Positions 8,908 to 21,829 of a stretch of DNA of 64,000 nt are shown here, piece by piece. The stretch is from BAIKAL-G1 sp943370385 (GTDB taxonomy: Bacteria > Cyanobacteriota > Cyanobacteriia > PCC-6307 > Cyanobiaceae), in NCBI GenBank assembly GCA_943370385.1, contig CALRQT020000006.1, positions 124,001 through 188,000 on the forward strand. Reading direction: 5' to 3'. The stretch's first letter is position 1. Each line of letters opens with the position of its first letter. The position numbers and the translations under genes are program-made. The notes under the pieces are model-generated. The model was not told the origin of the DNA, did not search any database, and saw only the letters and a list, made by a program, of their open reading frames with translations.

Positions 8908-9606
8908 TCAAGGCAGCAGTTCCATGTTGGCAGCAACTGCTTGAGTTGGCCCCGGGGTCCGGAGCGCTCTTGGGCTGCCTTTGGCCAGGAGGTGTTGCAG
9001 GGTTCCAATCCACTGGCCTGCTTCGCCCCGGTTGCTGATCAGGGTATCGGCCAGGGGCCGTTTGCGCGCCAGGGGCCACTGGGCGGCGATGCGGGCCTGG
9101 GCTTCAGCTTCGCTGCAGTGGTCGCGGGCAATCAGCCGTTGCAGCTGCTGGTCTTCGTCGCAGTCCACCAGCCAGACCTCGCTGCAGAGGCCCGTGAGCC
9201 CTGCCTCAAACAACAGGGGCACCACCAGCACCAGCACCGGCGCTTCGGCCAGGGCCTCCAGCTCCTGGTCGAAGCGGGCGCGCACCAGGGGATGGACCAG
9301 CTGCTCCAGCCAGCTTCGCTCGGCTGGGTTGTGGAAGACGATGCGCCCGAGGGCGGAGCGATCGAGCACCAGCGCGGCTTTGCCGGCTCCAGACGGCTCC
9401 CGCACCGCCGCGCCGTAGCGCTCCAGCACGGCCTTGGCCCCTGGCGAGCCGGGTGTCAGGGCTTCCCGGGCGTAGAGATCGGCATCCAGCACGGGGAGCC
9501 CCGCCACGGTGGCCAGCCAGTGGCCGGCGCTGCTTTTGCCCGTGGCGATGCCGCCGGTGAGGCCGATGCGCCGTTGGGAGCCCTGCCAGCGGGGCGAGTC
9601 AGCCAT
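8908..9606 (-). CDS. coaE: Dephospho-CoA kinase
   Basis: The last step of coenzyme A synthesis, phosphorylating the ribose 3'-OH of dephospho-CoA. Starting at the ATG at 9606 gives 232 residues beginning MADSPRWQGSQRRIGLTGGI. The P-loop GGIATGKS is near residue 18, followed by VLDADLYAREAL and the LID-like VPLLFEAGL segment. A longer frame from 9687 would add 27 low-complexity residues and overlap argJ, so it is rejected. The gene is divergent from argJ with 59 bp between them, a common picocyanobacterial arrangement. Confidence 0.95.
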   Translation of the reverse strand: MADSPRWQGSQRRIGLTGGIATGKSSAGHWLATVAGLPVLDADLYAREALTPGSPGAKAVLERYGAAVREPSGAGKAALVLDRSALGRIVFHNPAERSWLEQLVHPLVRARFDQELEALAEAPVLVLVVPLLFEAGLTGLCSEVWLVDCDEDQQLQRLIARDHCSEAEAQARIAAQWPLARKRPLADTLISNRGEAGQWIGTLQHLLAKGSPRALRTPGPTQAVAANMELLP

Positions 9607-9665
9607 GGGGGGTCGCCGCTGGGGCTGGGTCTGTCCGATGCTCAGGGTCGCAGCAAAGGCGCCCC

Positions 9666-10895
9666 TTGACCCATCCCTGGCACCCAATCGAAGGCGGCGT
9701 CACCGCCCCCCAGGGTTTCCTGGCCGCCGGGATCACGGCCGGCCTGAAGGCGTCGGGCAACCCCGATCTCTCCTTGTTGGTGGCGCCGCCCGGGGCGGTC
9801 TGCGCCGGCACCTTCACCACCAGCGTCGTGCGGGCGGCCTGCGTTGATCTTTGCGCCGAGCGCCTAGCGGCTACTGGCGGCCGGGCCCGGGCCGTGCTCA
9901 CCAACTCCGGCCAGGCCAATGCCTGTACGGGCGAGCGGGGCCTGATTGACAGCCTCGCGGCCACCGGCGCCGTGGCCGAGCGCCTGGGCCTGGCCGCCGA
10001 CGAGGTGCTGATCTGCTCCACCGGCGTGATCGGCGTGCCGATCCCGATGGAGACCCTGCTGGCGGGGCTGGATCCCCTGGTGGCCGCCCTCAGCCCCGAG
10101 GGGGGCGACGCCGCCGCCCGGGCGATCCTCACCACCGACCTGATCGACAAACAACTGGCCCTTGAGGCCACCCTGGGCGGCCGGCGGGTGCGCATCGGCG
10201 GCATGGCCAAGGGCTCGGGAATGATCCACCCCAACATGGCGACGATGCTGGCCATGCTCAGCTGCGACGCGGGTCTGCCAGCAGAGATTTGGCAGGCGAT
10301 GGTGAAGCGGGCAGTGGATCGCTCCTTCAATGCGATCACGGTGGACGGGGACACCAGCACCAACGACTGTTTCCTGGCCTTTGCAGCCGGCGAGCCCCTA
10401 AGCCCCGAGCACTTTGAAGCCTTAGAGGCCGGCCTCACGGCGGTGGCGAGTTGGCTGGCCCGGGCGATCGCCCGCGACGGCGAAGGCGCCACCTGCCTGA
10501 TTGAGGTGCAGGTGGCGGGCACGGCCAGCGACGCCGAGGCGATCACGGTCGCCCGCACCGTCTGTGGCTCGTCCCTGGTGAAATGCGCCGTCCACGGCCG
10601 CGACCCCAACTGGGGCCGGATCCTGGCGGCGGCCGGCCGCTCCGGCGTGGCCTTCGATCCCGGCGCCGTGGCCCTCTGGCTGGGGGAGCACCAACTGATG
10701 GCCGCCGGCCAACCCTTGCCCTTCGATCGTCCTGCCGCCTCCGCCTACATCCGGGATCGGGCCGCCGCCGCCTATTTGCACGACGACACCGTGCTGATTC
10801 GCCTCCACGTCGGCCCGGGTCCAGGCCAGGGCCGCGCCTGGGGCTGTGATCTCTCCGATCAATACATCCGGATCAACGCCGATTACACGACCTAA
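9666..10895 (+). CDS. argJ: Bifunctional ornithine acetyltransferase / N-acetylglutamate synthase
   Basis: Recycles the acetyl group from N-acetylornithine to glutamate in arginine synthesis. It is 409 residues long and appears to start at TTG 9666, giving THPWHPIEGGVTAPQGFLAAG, the normal N-terminus. The self-cleavage site is visible as KGSGMIHPNMATMLAML, with the nucleophilic threonine at about residue 193 at the alpha/beta junction. The C-terminus, DLSDQYIRINADYTT, is typical. No obvious terminator precedes the next gene. Confidence 0.96.
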   Translation: MTHPWHPIEGGVTAPQGFLAAGITAGLKASGNPDLSLLVAPPGAVCAGTFTTSVVRAACVDLCAERLAATGGRARAVLTNSGQANACTGERGLIDSLAATGAVAERLGLAADEVLICSTGVIGVPIPMETLLAGLDPLVAALSPEGGDAAARAILTTDLIDKQLALEATLGGRRVRIGGMAKGSGMIHPNMATMLAMLSCDAGLPAEIWQAMVKRAVDRSFNAITVDGDTSTNDCFLAFAAGEPLSPEHFEALEAGLTAVASWLARAIARDGEGATCLIEVQVAGTASDAEAITVARTVCGSSLVKCAVHGRDPNWGRILAAAGRSGVAFDPGAVALWLGEHQLMAAGQPLPFDRPAASAYIRDRAAAAYLHDDTVLIRLHVGPGPGQGRAWGCDLSDQYIRINADYTT

Positions 10896-11108
10896 AAAAT
10901 GACTTTGGGCCTTAATAATGGCTCTTTAAGCTATGTTCGATGGTGTTACTTGCTCCTTGGGGCAGTGCCTTGCTCCAGGCTGCTTGGCCAGGGCCTACCC
11001 GGTGGATTGGGGCCGTTTAGCGAATTGTTGGGGCCGGCCGCTCTAGGGCTGGCCAACCCAAGACTCGATACCCCTGGCAGGATGCCCACACCGATCGGTA
11101 AGGAAGGG

Positions 11109-11573
11109 ATGGCCAAGGCCGCGCCAGGGCCGCAGCGTCGCCCCCGGTCCTGGGTGGGGCCTTTGGTGGTGGGAGTCTGTTTTGGCCTGGGCTATGGGCT
11201 GAGCCAGCGCCTGTTCAACCTGCAGGTGGGTGAATTGGTGCACTTCGGACGCAACTTCGACGTGCAGCCCTTTCGGGGCTCCAGTCTGGAGAGCTTGCGG
11301 TTGCGGTTCGGCTCCGACAGCGAGTCCATCCGCGCCGATCTGGAATCCCTGGACCAGCAGCGTTTGCAGGCCGAGGAGGCTGCCAAGGCGGCGGCCGAGG
11401 CCAAGGAGGCTTCCGCTAGCCCGGATGGGGGCCTGGCTCCGCTGGAGCCGGTCCCTGGCCCAGGGGCCGACCAGGAGCCCCCCAGCGCGCCGGACCTGCC
11501 TGCGATGCCAACAGCGCCCAGCGCCCCCTCCCTGCCAGCCCCTCCTGCCGCGAGCCCCGGCAGCCGGCCCTGA
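11109..11573 (+). CDS. Single-pass membrane protein with Pro-rich tail, unknown function
   Basis: From ATG 11109 (AAGGA just upstream) the product is 154 residues: a short basic N-terminus, one predicted membrane segment (WVGPLVVGVCFGLGYGLSQRLF), a short conserved-looking domain (VHFGRNFDVQPFRGSSLESLRLRFG), a Glu/Ala-rich coiled stretch, and a Pro/Ala tail. In-frame starts at 10899 and 11082 are possible, but the added region is not protein-like. It precedes a small coiled-coil gene and the ABC1 kinase on the same strand, so the three may be co-transcribed. I do not recognise a named family. Confidence 0.7.
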   Translation: MAKAAPGPQRRPRSWVGPLVVGVCFGLGYGLSQRLFNLQVGELVHFGRNFDVQPFRGSSLESLRLRFGSDSESIRADLESLDQQRLQAEEAAKAAAEAKEASASPDGGLAPLEPVPGPGADQEPPSAPDLPAMPTAPSAPSLPAPPAASPGSRP

Positions 11574-11619
11574 TCTGCCACAGTTTCACAAGCCTTTTGC
11601 TTTGGCCGGCCGGCCCCCC

Positions 11620-11976
11620 ATGCCTGCGCCCCAGTCCCTGATTCAGGCCGCCCTCAATCGCCTGGTGGTGCGCGTCGGCAGCGGCCTGGCCGATGCGGCC
11701 GCCGAGCTGGCTCTCTTGGCCCAGGACGCCCCCGGGCGGCTGCGCCGCGAATGGCAGTTGTTTGTCGAAGAGGTGGAGCTGGAGGCCGATCGCCTCGACC
11801 ATGGAGAGGTGGCCTCGCCAACGTCTGGGTCTGAACCTTGGTCAGCCGATGGTCCGGCGGCCTCGCCTGGAGCCAGCGCCAGGGACACCCAGCCCCTAGC
11901 CGATCCCCAGGACCAGATCGACCAGCTGCGGGCCCAGGTGGCCGCCTTGGCGCGCCAGCTTGAGGACCGCTCCTGA
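11620..11976 (+). CDS. Small acidic helical protein, unknown function
   Basis: 118 residues from ATG 11620. The first half (LIQAALNRLVVRVGSGLADAAAELALLAQDAPGRLRREW) and the last 20 residues (QIDQLRAQVAALARQLEDR) are predicted amphipathic helices or coiled coil, joined by a disordered Ser/Pro/Asp region. The stop overlaps the ATG of the ABC1 kinase by one base (TGATG), which implies translational coupling. An upstream in-frame extension to 11230 overlaps the preceding gene and is not used. The function is not recognisable. Confidence 0.7.
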   Translation: MPAPQSLIQAALNRLVVRVGSGLADAAAELALLAQDAPGRLRREWQLFVEEVELEADRLDHGEVASPTSGSEPWSADGPAASPGASARDTQPLADPQDQIDQLRAQVAALARQLEDRS

Positions 11977-13676
11977 TGGCGCGCCTGCTGGGGGGGCTGC
12001 GCAGCGTCCGGCGCTCCCTGCGCATCTGGCTCTCGATGCTGCGCCTGCTGGCCGGCCTCTGGGCCGATGGCGCCGATTGGACCTATCGCGGGGGCGTTAC
12101 CCCCGAGCGTCGGGCCGCCCGCCAGCAACGGCGGGCCCATTGGCTCACTAGTGAGCTGCTGGGCCTGGGATCGGCCTTCATCAAGCTCGGGCAACTCCTT
12201 TCGGCCCGGCCCGATGTGTTGCCCGCCGGCTATGTGGAGGAACTGGCCCGGCTGCAGGACCAGGTGCCGGCTTTCCCCTTTGCGGTGGCCCAGCAGTTGC
12301 TGGAGCAGGAGCTGGGAGAACGCTGCGTTGAGGTGGTGGATCTCGAAGAGAGCCCCCTGGGTGCCGCCAGCTTGGCCCAGGTGCACCGGGCCAGCCTGCG
12401 CAGCGGTCGCCAGGTGGTGTTCAAGATCCAGCGGCCTGGCCTGGAGCGCCTGTTCCGGCTGGATCTCGAGGTGTTGCAGCAGATTGCCGCCGTGTTGCAG
12501 CGCCATCCCCGCTGGGGCCAGGGCCGTGACTGGGTGTCGATCGCCCAGGAATGCCGCCGGGTGTTGCTGCGGGAGCTGGATTTCCGCCTGGAGGCCGAAC
12601 ATGCGGCCCGCTTCCGCCAGCAATTTCTCGAGGATCGCGGCATCCGTATTCCCGGGGTGGTTTGGGAGCTCACCACCCGGCGGGTGTTGTGCCTCGATTA
12701 CGTGCCCGGCATCAAGATCACCGACCGCCAAGCCCTGATTGAGGCCGGCATCGACCCGGCGGCCGTGGCGGAAAAGGGGGCGGCCAGTTACCTGCAACAG
12801 CTGGTGCGCTTCGGCTTCTTCCACGCCGATCCCCATCCCGGCAACCTGGCCGTCGCCCGCGATGGGGCCCTTATTTACTACGACTTCGGCATGATGGGCC
12901 AGATCTCCCAGCGGCTGCGTAGCCGCCTGGGACGGATGGTCACCGCCGCCGCCGCCCGCGATGCCAGCGGCCTGGTGACCGAGTTGCAAGCGGCTGGCGT
13001 GATCGCCTCGGGCATCGATCCGGGCCCGGTGCGGCGGTTGGTGCGGGTGATGCTCACCGATGCCCTCACGCCCCCGTTTGATTCCAACGTGCTGGCCAAG
13101 TTGTCGGGGGATCTCTACGACCTGGTGTATGGCCAGCCCTTTCGCCTGCCCTCGGAGCTGATCTTCGTGATGCGGGCCCTCTCCACCTTCGAGGGGGTGG
13201 GCCGCAGCCTCGATCCCGGCTTTAGCCTGGTCGCCATCGCCCGTCCCTACCTGCTTCCCCTGATGACCGCAAGCGGCAGTGGCCCCAACGATCTGATCAA
13301 CCAGCTGGGTCGCCAGGCGGCCGAGGTGGGCAGCCGCGCCCTCGGCATTCCCCGCCGCCTGGAGGAAAGCCTGGCCCGCATTGAACAGGGCGACCTTCAG
13401 GTGCAGATCCGCGCCGGTGAAACCGACCGGCTGCTGCGCCGCCTCGCCGTGGCCCAACAGGTGGCCGGCCAATCCTTCCTGCTTGGCGCCCTAGCGGTAG
13501 CAGCGGCCCTGCTGGGCGCTAGCACCCGGCCAGCCTTGGCGGCTATTCCGCTGGTGGCAGGTCTTCCGGTGGGTTTGGGCTGGCTGAAGCTGCAGGGGCG
13601 GCTTAAGCGCGATCTGCGCCTAGAAAAACTGCCCGGGACCCAGCCCTCCGCCGGCCCCGATTCTGCGGCGGGCTAA
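11976..13676 (+). CDS. ABC1/UbiB-family atypical kinase
   Basis: 566 residues with the full ADCK/UbiB signature: the KxGQ motif in GSAFIKLGQLLSARPDVLP, the Ala-rich nucleotide loop PLGAASLAQVHRA, the ATP lysine in VVFKIQRPG, the catalytic loop FFHADPHPGNLAV and the metal-binding DFGMMG. Two hydrophobic stretches near the C-terminus (SFLLGALAVAAALLGA, LAAIPLVAGLPVGLGWL) suggest a membrane anchor. Cyanobacteria carry several paralogues linked to plastoquinone or tocopherol metabolism and thylakoid stability; which one this is cannot be told from sequence alone. It is the third gene of a plus-strand run and is convergent with eno. Confidence 0.92.
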   Translation: MARLLGGLRSVRRSLRIWLSMLRLLAGLWADGADWTYRGGVTPERRAARQQRRAHWLTSELLGLGSAFIKLGQLLSARPDVLPAGYVEELARLQDQVPAFPFAVAQQLLEQELGERCVEVVDLEESPLGAASLAQVHRASLRSGRQVVFKIQRPGLERLFRLDLEVLQQIAAVLQRHPRWGQGRDWVSIAQECRRVLLRELDFRLEAEHAARFRQQFLEDRGIRIPGVVWELTTRRVLCLDYVPGIKITDRQALIEAGIDPAAVAEKGAASYLQQLVRFGFFHADPHPGNLAVARDGALIYYDFGMMGQISQRLRSRLGRMVTAAAARDASGLVTELQAAGVIASGIDPGPVRRLVRVMLTDALTPPFDSNVLAKLSGDLYDLVYGQPFRLPSELIFVMRALSTFEGVGRSLDPGFSLVAIARPYLLPLMTASGSGPNDLINQLGRQAAEVGSRALGIPRRLEESLARIEQGDLQVQIRAGETDRLLRRLAVAQQVAGQSFLLGALAVAAALLGASTRPALAAIPLVAGLPVGLGWLKLQGRLKRDLRLEKLPGTQPSAGPDSAAG

Positions 13677-13750
13677 CAGGTCAGTCAGATCAGGCGAGGT
13701 TGGATTTGGGGTTTGGGAGCCTGGTGTCGTGCCCGGGCTCCAATGAACTG

Positions 13751-13775
13751 GATCCCCGGGGTAACCCGGGGGATC
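13751..13775. terminator. Hairpin between convergent ABC1 kinase and eno
   Basis: GATCCCCGGG at 13751-13760 pairs, with one bulged base, with CCCGGGGGATC at 13765-13775 around a GTAA loop. There is no long T-run, so this is a candidate bidirectional terminator only. Confidence 0.4.
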
Positions 13776-13785
13776 TCTTCGGGCC

Positions 13786-15084
<1,299 letters not shown>

Positions 15085-15216
15085 AACAGGCGGAAAGGGA
15101 TCTAGGCGATCCTATGGGCCGCCCCCCTCCGGTCATTTGTGCCGGTTGGCACGGAATGCACGGTGGCTGTAGGCAGCTGGCTGGAGAGAATGGGGTGATC
15201 TGAACTGGTCAGCCCC

Positions 15217-15618
15217 ATGCGTCTGCTCCACACGATGCTGCGGATCACGGATCTGGAGCGGTCCCTCAGCTTCTATACCGAAGTGATGGGCATGGAGTTG
15301 TTGCGCCGCCGCGATTACCCCGGCGGCCGTTTCACCCTGGCCTTTGTGGGCTACGGCAAGGAAGCTGATACGGCCGTGATTGAGCTCACCCACAACTGGG
15401 ATACCAGCAGCTACGAGCTCGGCAGCGCCTACGGCCACATCGCCATCGGGGTGGACGACATCTTCGGCACCTGCGAAGCGATCCGCAGCAAGGGGGGCAA
15501 GGTGGTGCGCGAACCGGGGCCGATGAGCGAGGGGGGCACGGTGATCGCCTTCGTGGAGGATCCCGATGGCTACAAGCTGGAGTTGATCCAGCTCGCCTCC
15601 CGGGCCCATGCAACCTGA
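15217..15618 (+). CDS. gloA: Lactoylglutathione lyase (glyoxalase I)
   Basis: Converts the methylglyoxal-glutathione hemithioacetal to S-lactoylglutathione. The 133-residue protein is a standard bacterial single-domain glyoxalase I with two beta-alpha-beta-beta-beta repeats. Metal ligands appear as the histidine in RLLHTMLRI, the glutamate in VIELTHNWD, the histidine in YGHIAIGVDD and the glutamate in YKLELIQ. It follows eno divergently and precedes clpB on the same strand after about 110 bp. Confidence 0.96.
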   Translation: MRLLHTMLRITDLERSLSFYTEVMGMELLRRRDYPGGRFTLAFVGYGKEADTAVIELTHNWDTSSYELGSAYGHIAIGVDDIFGTCEAIRSKGGKVVREPGPMSEGGTVIAFVEDPDGYKLELIQLASRAHAT

Positions 15619-15726
15619 TCCCAGCGCGCCCCCAGGGGTGGTAGGGGCCCTGGCCCCGGTTGGGGTTAGGCCCCTGGCTACGGGACGGGCTCCAGCACGG
15701 CAAAGGCTTCAGCAATCGCAGGGCCA

Positions 15727-18858
<3,132 letters not shown>

Positions 18859-18901
18859 TTGTTTGCCGGTGTGTCAACCCTCACCGGTGTGACCCCCTGC
18901 C

Positions 18902-19183
18902 GTGGATCAGCGCTCCCCCTCAACCCAGGCCCCGGACGACTCCCTGCCCCAGGCAGAGGGGGTTGCCGCCGTGGCCACGGCCAGCGATGGCGACGGGGCC
19001 GAGGGGGCTGATGACGGCTTCGTCGCGTCGACCCTGGCCGAGCTGCGCAAGGTCGTGTGGCCCAGTCGCCAGCAGCTCTTCAGTGAATCGGTGGCGGTGA
19101 TTTTGATGGTGACGCTCTCCGCCTTTGCCATCGCCGCCGTCAGTCGCTTTTACGGCTGGGCCTCCAGCCAGATCTTCCGCTGA
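18902..19183 (+). CDS. secE: Preprotein translocase subunit SecE
   Basis: 93 residues with a GTG start at 18902. An acidic, disordered N-terminal half precedes the conserved amphipathic helix STLAELRKVVWPSRQQLF and one membrane segment (VAVILMVTLSAFAIAAVSRFYGW). SecE clamps SecY in the Sec translocon of the plasma and thylakoid membranes. Its position directly before nusG is canonical. The direct repeat CCGGTGTG occurs twice in the short gap after clpB. Confidence 0.95.
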   Translation: MDQRSPSTQAPDDSLPQAEGVAAVATASDGDGAEGADDGFVASTLAELRKVVWPSRQQLFSESVAVILMVTLSAFAIAAVSRFYGWASSQIFR

Positions 19184-19203
19184 ATCCCCCTTCCCCCACT
19201 CCC

Positions 19204-19911
19204 GTGTCTGACGTCGATTTCGCCACCGCCGATCCGGCCTTCGCCGCTGCCCCCGGGCTGGGCGAGGACGACGGGCTTGCGCCTGCCACACCTCTGGTGC
19301 TGGACCTGGGCGCCGCATCGGATAGCGCCGGTGAGGAGACCCGGCCCCAGGTGGCCCGCTGGTATGCGGTGCAGGTGGCCTCCAGCTGTGAGAAGAAGGT
19401 GAAGGCCACCCTGGAGCAGCGGGCGGTCACCCTGGGCGTCGATAGCCGGATCCTGGAGATCGAGATTCCCCAGACCCCGGCGGTGAAGGTGAAGAAGGAC
19501 GGCAGCCGCCAGTCCACCGAGGAAAAGGTCTTTCCGGGCTATGTGCTCGTGCGGATGATCCTCGATGAGGACACGATGATGGCGGTGCGTAGCACCCCGA
19601 ACGTGATCAACTTCGTGGGCCAGGAAGAACGGCGCGCCACCGGCAAGGTGCGCGGCCACATCAAACCGCGGCCCCTCAGCCGCCAGGAAGTGGATCGCAT
19701 CTTCCGCCGCGCCGCCGAGAAGAAGCCCGTGGTGAAGGTCGATCTCACCGAAGGCGATCAGATTCTGGTCACCGCCGGTCCGTTCAAGGACTTCCAGGGC
19801 GAAGTGATCGAAGTGTCGGGGGAACGCAGCAAGCTCAAGGCCCTGCTCTCAATCTTTGGCCGGGAAACCCCGGTGGAACTCGAGTTTTCCCAGATCAGCA
19901 AACAGAGCTGA
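19204..19911 (+). CDS. nusG: Transcription termination/antitermination factor NusG
   Basis: 235 residues with a GTG start at 19204. An acidic N-terminal extension of about 48 residues precedes the NGN domain (ARWYAVQVASSCEKKVKATLEQR ... VFPGYVLVRM). The KOW domain is at the C-terminus (EGDQILVTAGPFKDFQGEVIEVSGERSKLKALLSIFGRETPVEL). It is in the canonical secE-nusG-rplK position. The extension is longer than in enterobacterial NusG but usual for cyanobacteria. Confidence 0.97.
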   Translation: MSDVDFATADPAFAAAPGLGEDDGLAPATPLVLDLGAASDSAGEETRPQVARWYAVQVASSCEKKVKATLEQRAVTLGVDSRILEIEIPQTPAVKVKKDGSRQSTEEKVFPGYVLVRMILDEDTMMAVRSTPNVINFVGQEERRATGKVRGHIKPRPLSRQEVDRIFRRAAEKKPVVKVDLTEGDQILVTAGPFKDFQGEVIEVSGERSKLKALLSIFGRETPVELEFSQISKQS

Positions 19912-20073
19912 TCACCAGCGGCCGTCTCCCTGCGGAGGGCGGCCCTTGGCGAGTCATCCCCACCGGGTGCCTCGCCCCAGCGCCAGTCCTTCCGGGCTGG
20001 CGATCCGCAGCTCCCAGCCCTGGGAGGTCCGATCCGCACTCCCGCTGGGGAGTCCTGTCCCGTAACACTGCCG

Positions 20074-20499
20074 ATGGCCAAGAAAGTCGTTGCCATTATC
20101 AAGCTGGCGCTCAATGCCGGCAAAGCCAACCCCGCACCACCGGTGGGCCCTGCCCTCGGTCAGCACGGGGTCAACATCATGGCCTTCTGCAAGGAGTACA
20201 ACGCCCGTACCCAAGAGAAAGCTGGCTATGTGATCCCGGTTGAGATCTCCGTTTACGAAGATCGCAGCTTCACCTTCATCACCAAGACGCCCCCTGCGTC
20301 GGTGTTGATTTCCAAGGCCGCTGGGATCGAGAAGGGTGCCCCCACTTCCGCCAAGGGAGCCGTGGGTGCCATCAGCCAGGCCCAGCTCGAAGAGATCGCC
20401 AAAACCAAGCTGCCCGACCTCAACTGCACCAGCGTTGAAGCGGCCAAGCGCATCATCGCCGGCACCGCCCGCAACATGGGCGTCGCCGTCAACGACTGA
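20074..20499 (+). CDS. rplK: 50S ribosomal protein L11
   Basis: 141 residues, full length. MAKKVVAIIKLALNAGKANP and PPVGPALGQHGVNIMAFCKEYN are the conserved N-terminal domain, and the C-terminal rRNA-binding domain ends with TSVEAAKRIIAGTARNMGV. L11 forms the GTPase-associated stalk base with the L10-L12 complex encoded downstream. Confidence 0.98.
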   Translation: MAKKVVAIIKLALNAGKANPAPPVGPALGQHGVNIMAFCKEYNARTQEKAGYVIPVEISVYEDRSFTFITKTPPASVLISKAAGIEKGAPTSAKGAVGAISQAQLEEIAKTKLPDLNCTSVEAAKRIIAGTARNMGVAVND

Positions 20500-20560
20500 A
20501 GCGCCGGCCGTGACCCTGGGGCTCCCTGAGCCGTAGGTCCGATCCCGCTCCAGTGACCCA

Positions 20561-20635
20561 GCCCAAAACTGCCTAGCCCAAGGCTCTCCAGCCCAAAGCT
20601 TGTTAGTCCAAGGCTCGTCAGCCCACCGCTGACCT
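20561..20635. repeat. Five degenerate 15-bp tandem repeats between rplK and rplA
   Basis: Units start at 20561, 20576, 20591, 20606 and 20621. The consensus is roughly GCCCAAGGCTCGTCA; the first four share G(C/T)CCAA and the fifth is the most diverged. The array occupies about 40 percent of the 196-bp gap between rplK and rplA and is expected to be transcribed within the operon. Confidence 0.8.
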
Positions 20636-20695
20636 GTTCCCCATTCACCCCATTCGGGGGAGACCCCAACCGGTCGTCCGCACCCCGTTCCTGCC

Positions 20696-21403
20696 ATGCC
20701 AAAAGTTTCCAAACGCTATTCAGCCCTGCTGGGTTCGATCGAAGAGAGGGCCTACGCCCCCCTCGATGCCCTCGACCTGGTGAAGCAGAACGCCACTGCC
20801 AAGTTCGATGAAACGCTCGAGGCCCACGCGCGCCTCGGCATCGACCCCAAGTACACCGACCAGCAGCTGCGCACCACCGTGGCCCTGCCCCACGGCACCG
20901 GCCAGGCGATTCGCATCGCCGTGATCGCCCGGGGCGAGAAGGTGGCCGCCGCCAAGGCCGCCGGCGCCGATCTGGCCGGCGATGACGAGCTGGTCGACGC
21001 GATTGCCGCCGGTCAGATGGACTTCGACCTGCTGATCGCCACCCCGGACATGATGCCCAAGGTGGCCAAGCTGGGCCGGGTGCTCGGCCCCCGGGGCCTG
21101 ATGCCCAACCCCAAGGCCGGCACCGTGACCGCCGACCTGGCGGGCGCCATCAACGAATTCAAGGCTGGCAAACTGGAGTTCCGGGCGGACCGCACCGGCA
21201 TCGTGCATGTGCGCTTCGGCAAGGCCAGCTTCAGCGGCGAGAACCTGCTCGACAACCTCAAGGCCCTGCAGGAAACCATCGACCGCAACAAGCCCAGTGG
21301 CGCCAAGGGTCGTTACTGGAAGAGCCTCTACATCACCTCCACCATGGGCCCTTCGGTCCAGGTGGATGTGACCGCTCTTCAGGACATCAAGAAGGACAGC
21401 TGA
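20696..21403 (+). CDS. rplA: 50S ribosomal protein L1
   Basis: 235 residues, full length. It shows MPKVSKRYSALLGSIEER at the N-terminus, IDPKYTDQQLRTTVALPHGTG, and the signature VLGPRGLMPNPKAGTVT, ending STMGPSVQVDVTALQDIK. In bacteria L1 can repress its own operon by binding the mRNA. A strong terminator follows, separating it from the rplJ-rplL unit. Confidence 0.98.
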   Translation: MPKVSKRYSALLGSIEERAYAPLDALDLVKQNATAKFDETLEAHARLGIDPKYTDQQLRTTVALPHGTGQAIRIAVIARGEKVAAAKAAGADLAGDDELVDAIAAGQMDFDLLIATPDMMPKVAKLGRVLGPRGLMPNPKAGTVTADLAGAINEFKAGKLEFRADRTGIVHVRFGKASFSGENLLDNLKALQETIDRNKPSGAKGRYWKSLYITSTMGPSVQVDVTALQDIKKDS

Positions 21404-21449
21404 GGCCCGAGGGGCCCTAGGCCCCTCCGCTCCTTTCCAGTTCCAAGCC

Positions 21450-21495
21450 AACCCCTGGCGATCGCGGCTTCAGCCCGATCGGCAGGGGTTTTTGC
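21450..21495 (+). terminator. Rho-independent terminator after rplA
   Basis: AACCCCTGGCGATCG (21450-21464) pairs with the arm ending CAGGGGTT (through 21490) with one mismatch. T residues follow (TTTTT at 21489-21493). The left arm includes the HIP1 octamer GCGATCGC. Confidence 0.8.
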
Positions 21496-21559
21496 TGGCT
21501 GGCCCCCGGTGATGGGGTTGGCTTTGCTCCCTGGCCCAGGCAAGGGGTTCTGCTTAGGG

Positions 21560-21829
21560 TCAGGACACCCATGTTGTAAATTGGAGAACTGGCGAAAGCC
21601 AGAGGGCACGCGCCCTACCCAAGACAGCAGGTGAGCTGGGTGTCCCTGATTTCAGGGTTGCCGAGGTCATAAGTCCTGCCGAGGTGCTCGCAAGACTTTT
21701 GGACCCGATCGGGGGGTTTCCCCCGGAACGGACGGAACGATAGGCGGCCTCGACAATGGGTTCCTTGCGGAACGCTTTGTTTTCTGGGGCCGCGTTCCCG
21801 GCTTGTTCCCCCGATCCGTTCCACTTCCT
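21560..21829 (+). promoter_or_regulatory. Structured leader upstream of rplJ, candidate L10 autoregulatory leader
   Basis: About 270 nt between the rplA terminator and rplJ with several possible hairpins, for example GGGCACGCGCCC near 21603-21614. In many bacteria the L10-L12 complex binds the rplJ leader and represses translation. The position fits that role, but I did not verify the kink-turn consensus. A plausible -10 (TTGTAAATT) lies near 21574. Confidence 0.5.

Noticed and set aside
11643..13472. 609-codon minus-strand frame
   Set aside because: Antisense shadow of the ABC1 kinase in high-GC DNA; it has no family features.
19954..20712. Long minus-strand frame of 252 codons over rplK
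   Set aside because: A shadow of rplK and the 15-bp repeat; its repetitive Trp/Gly pattern comes from the tandem repeat.
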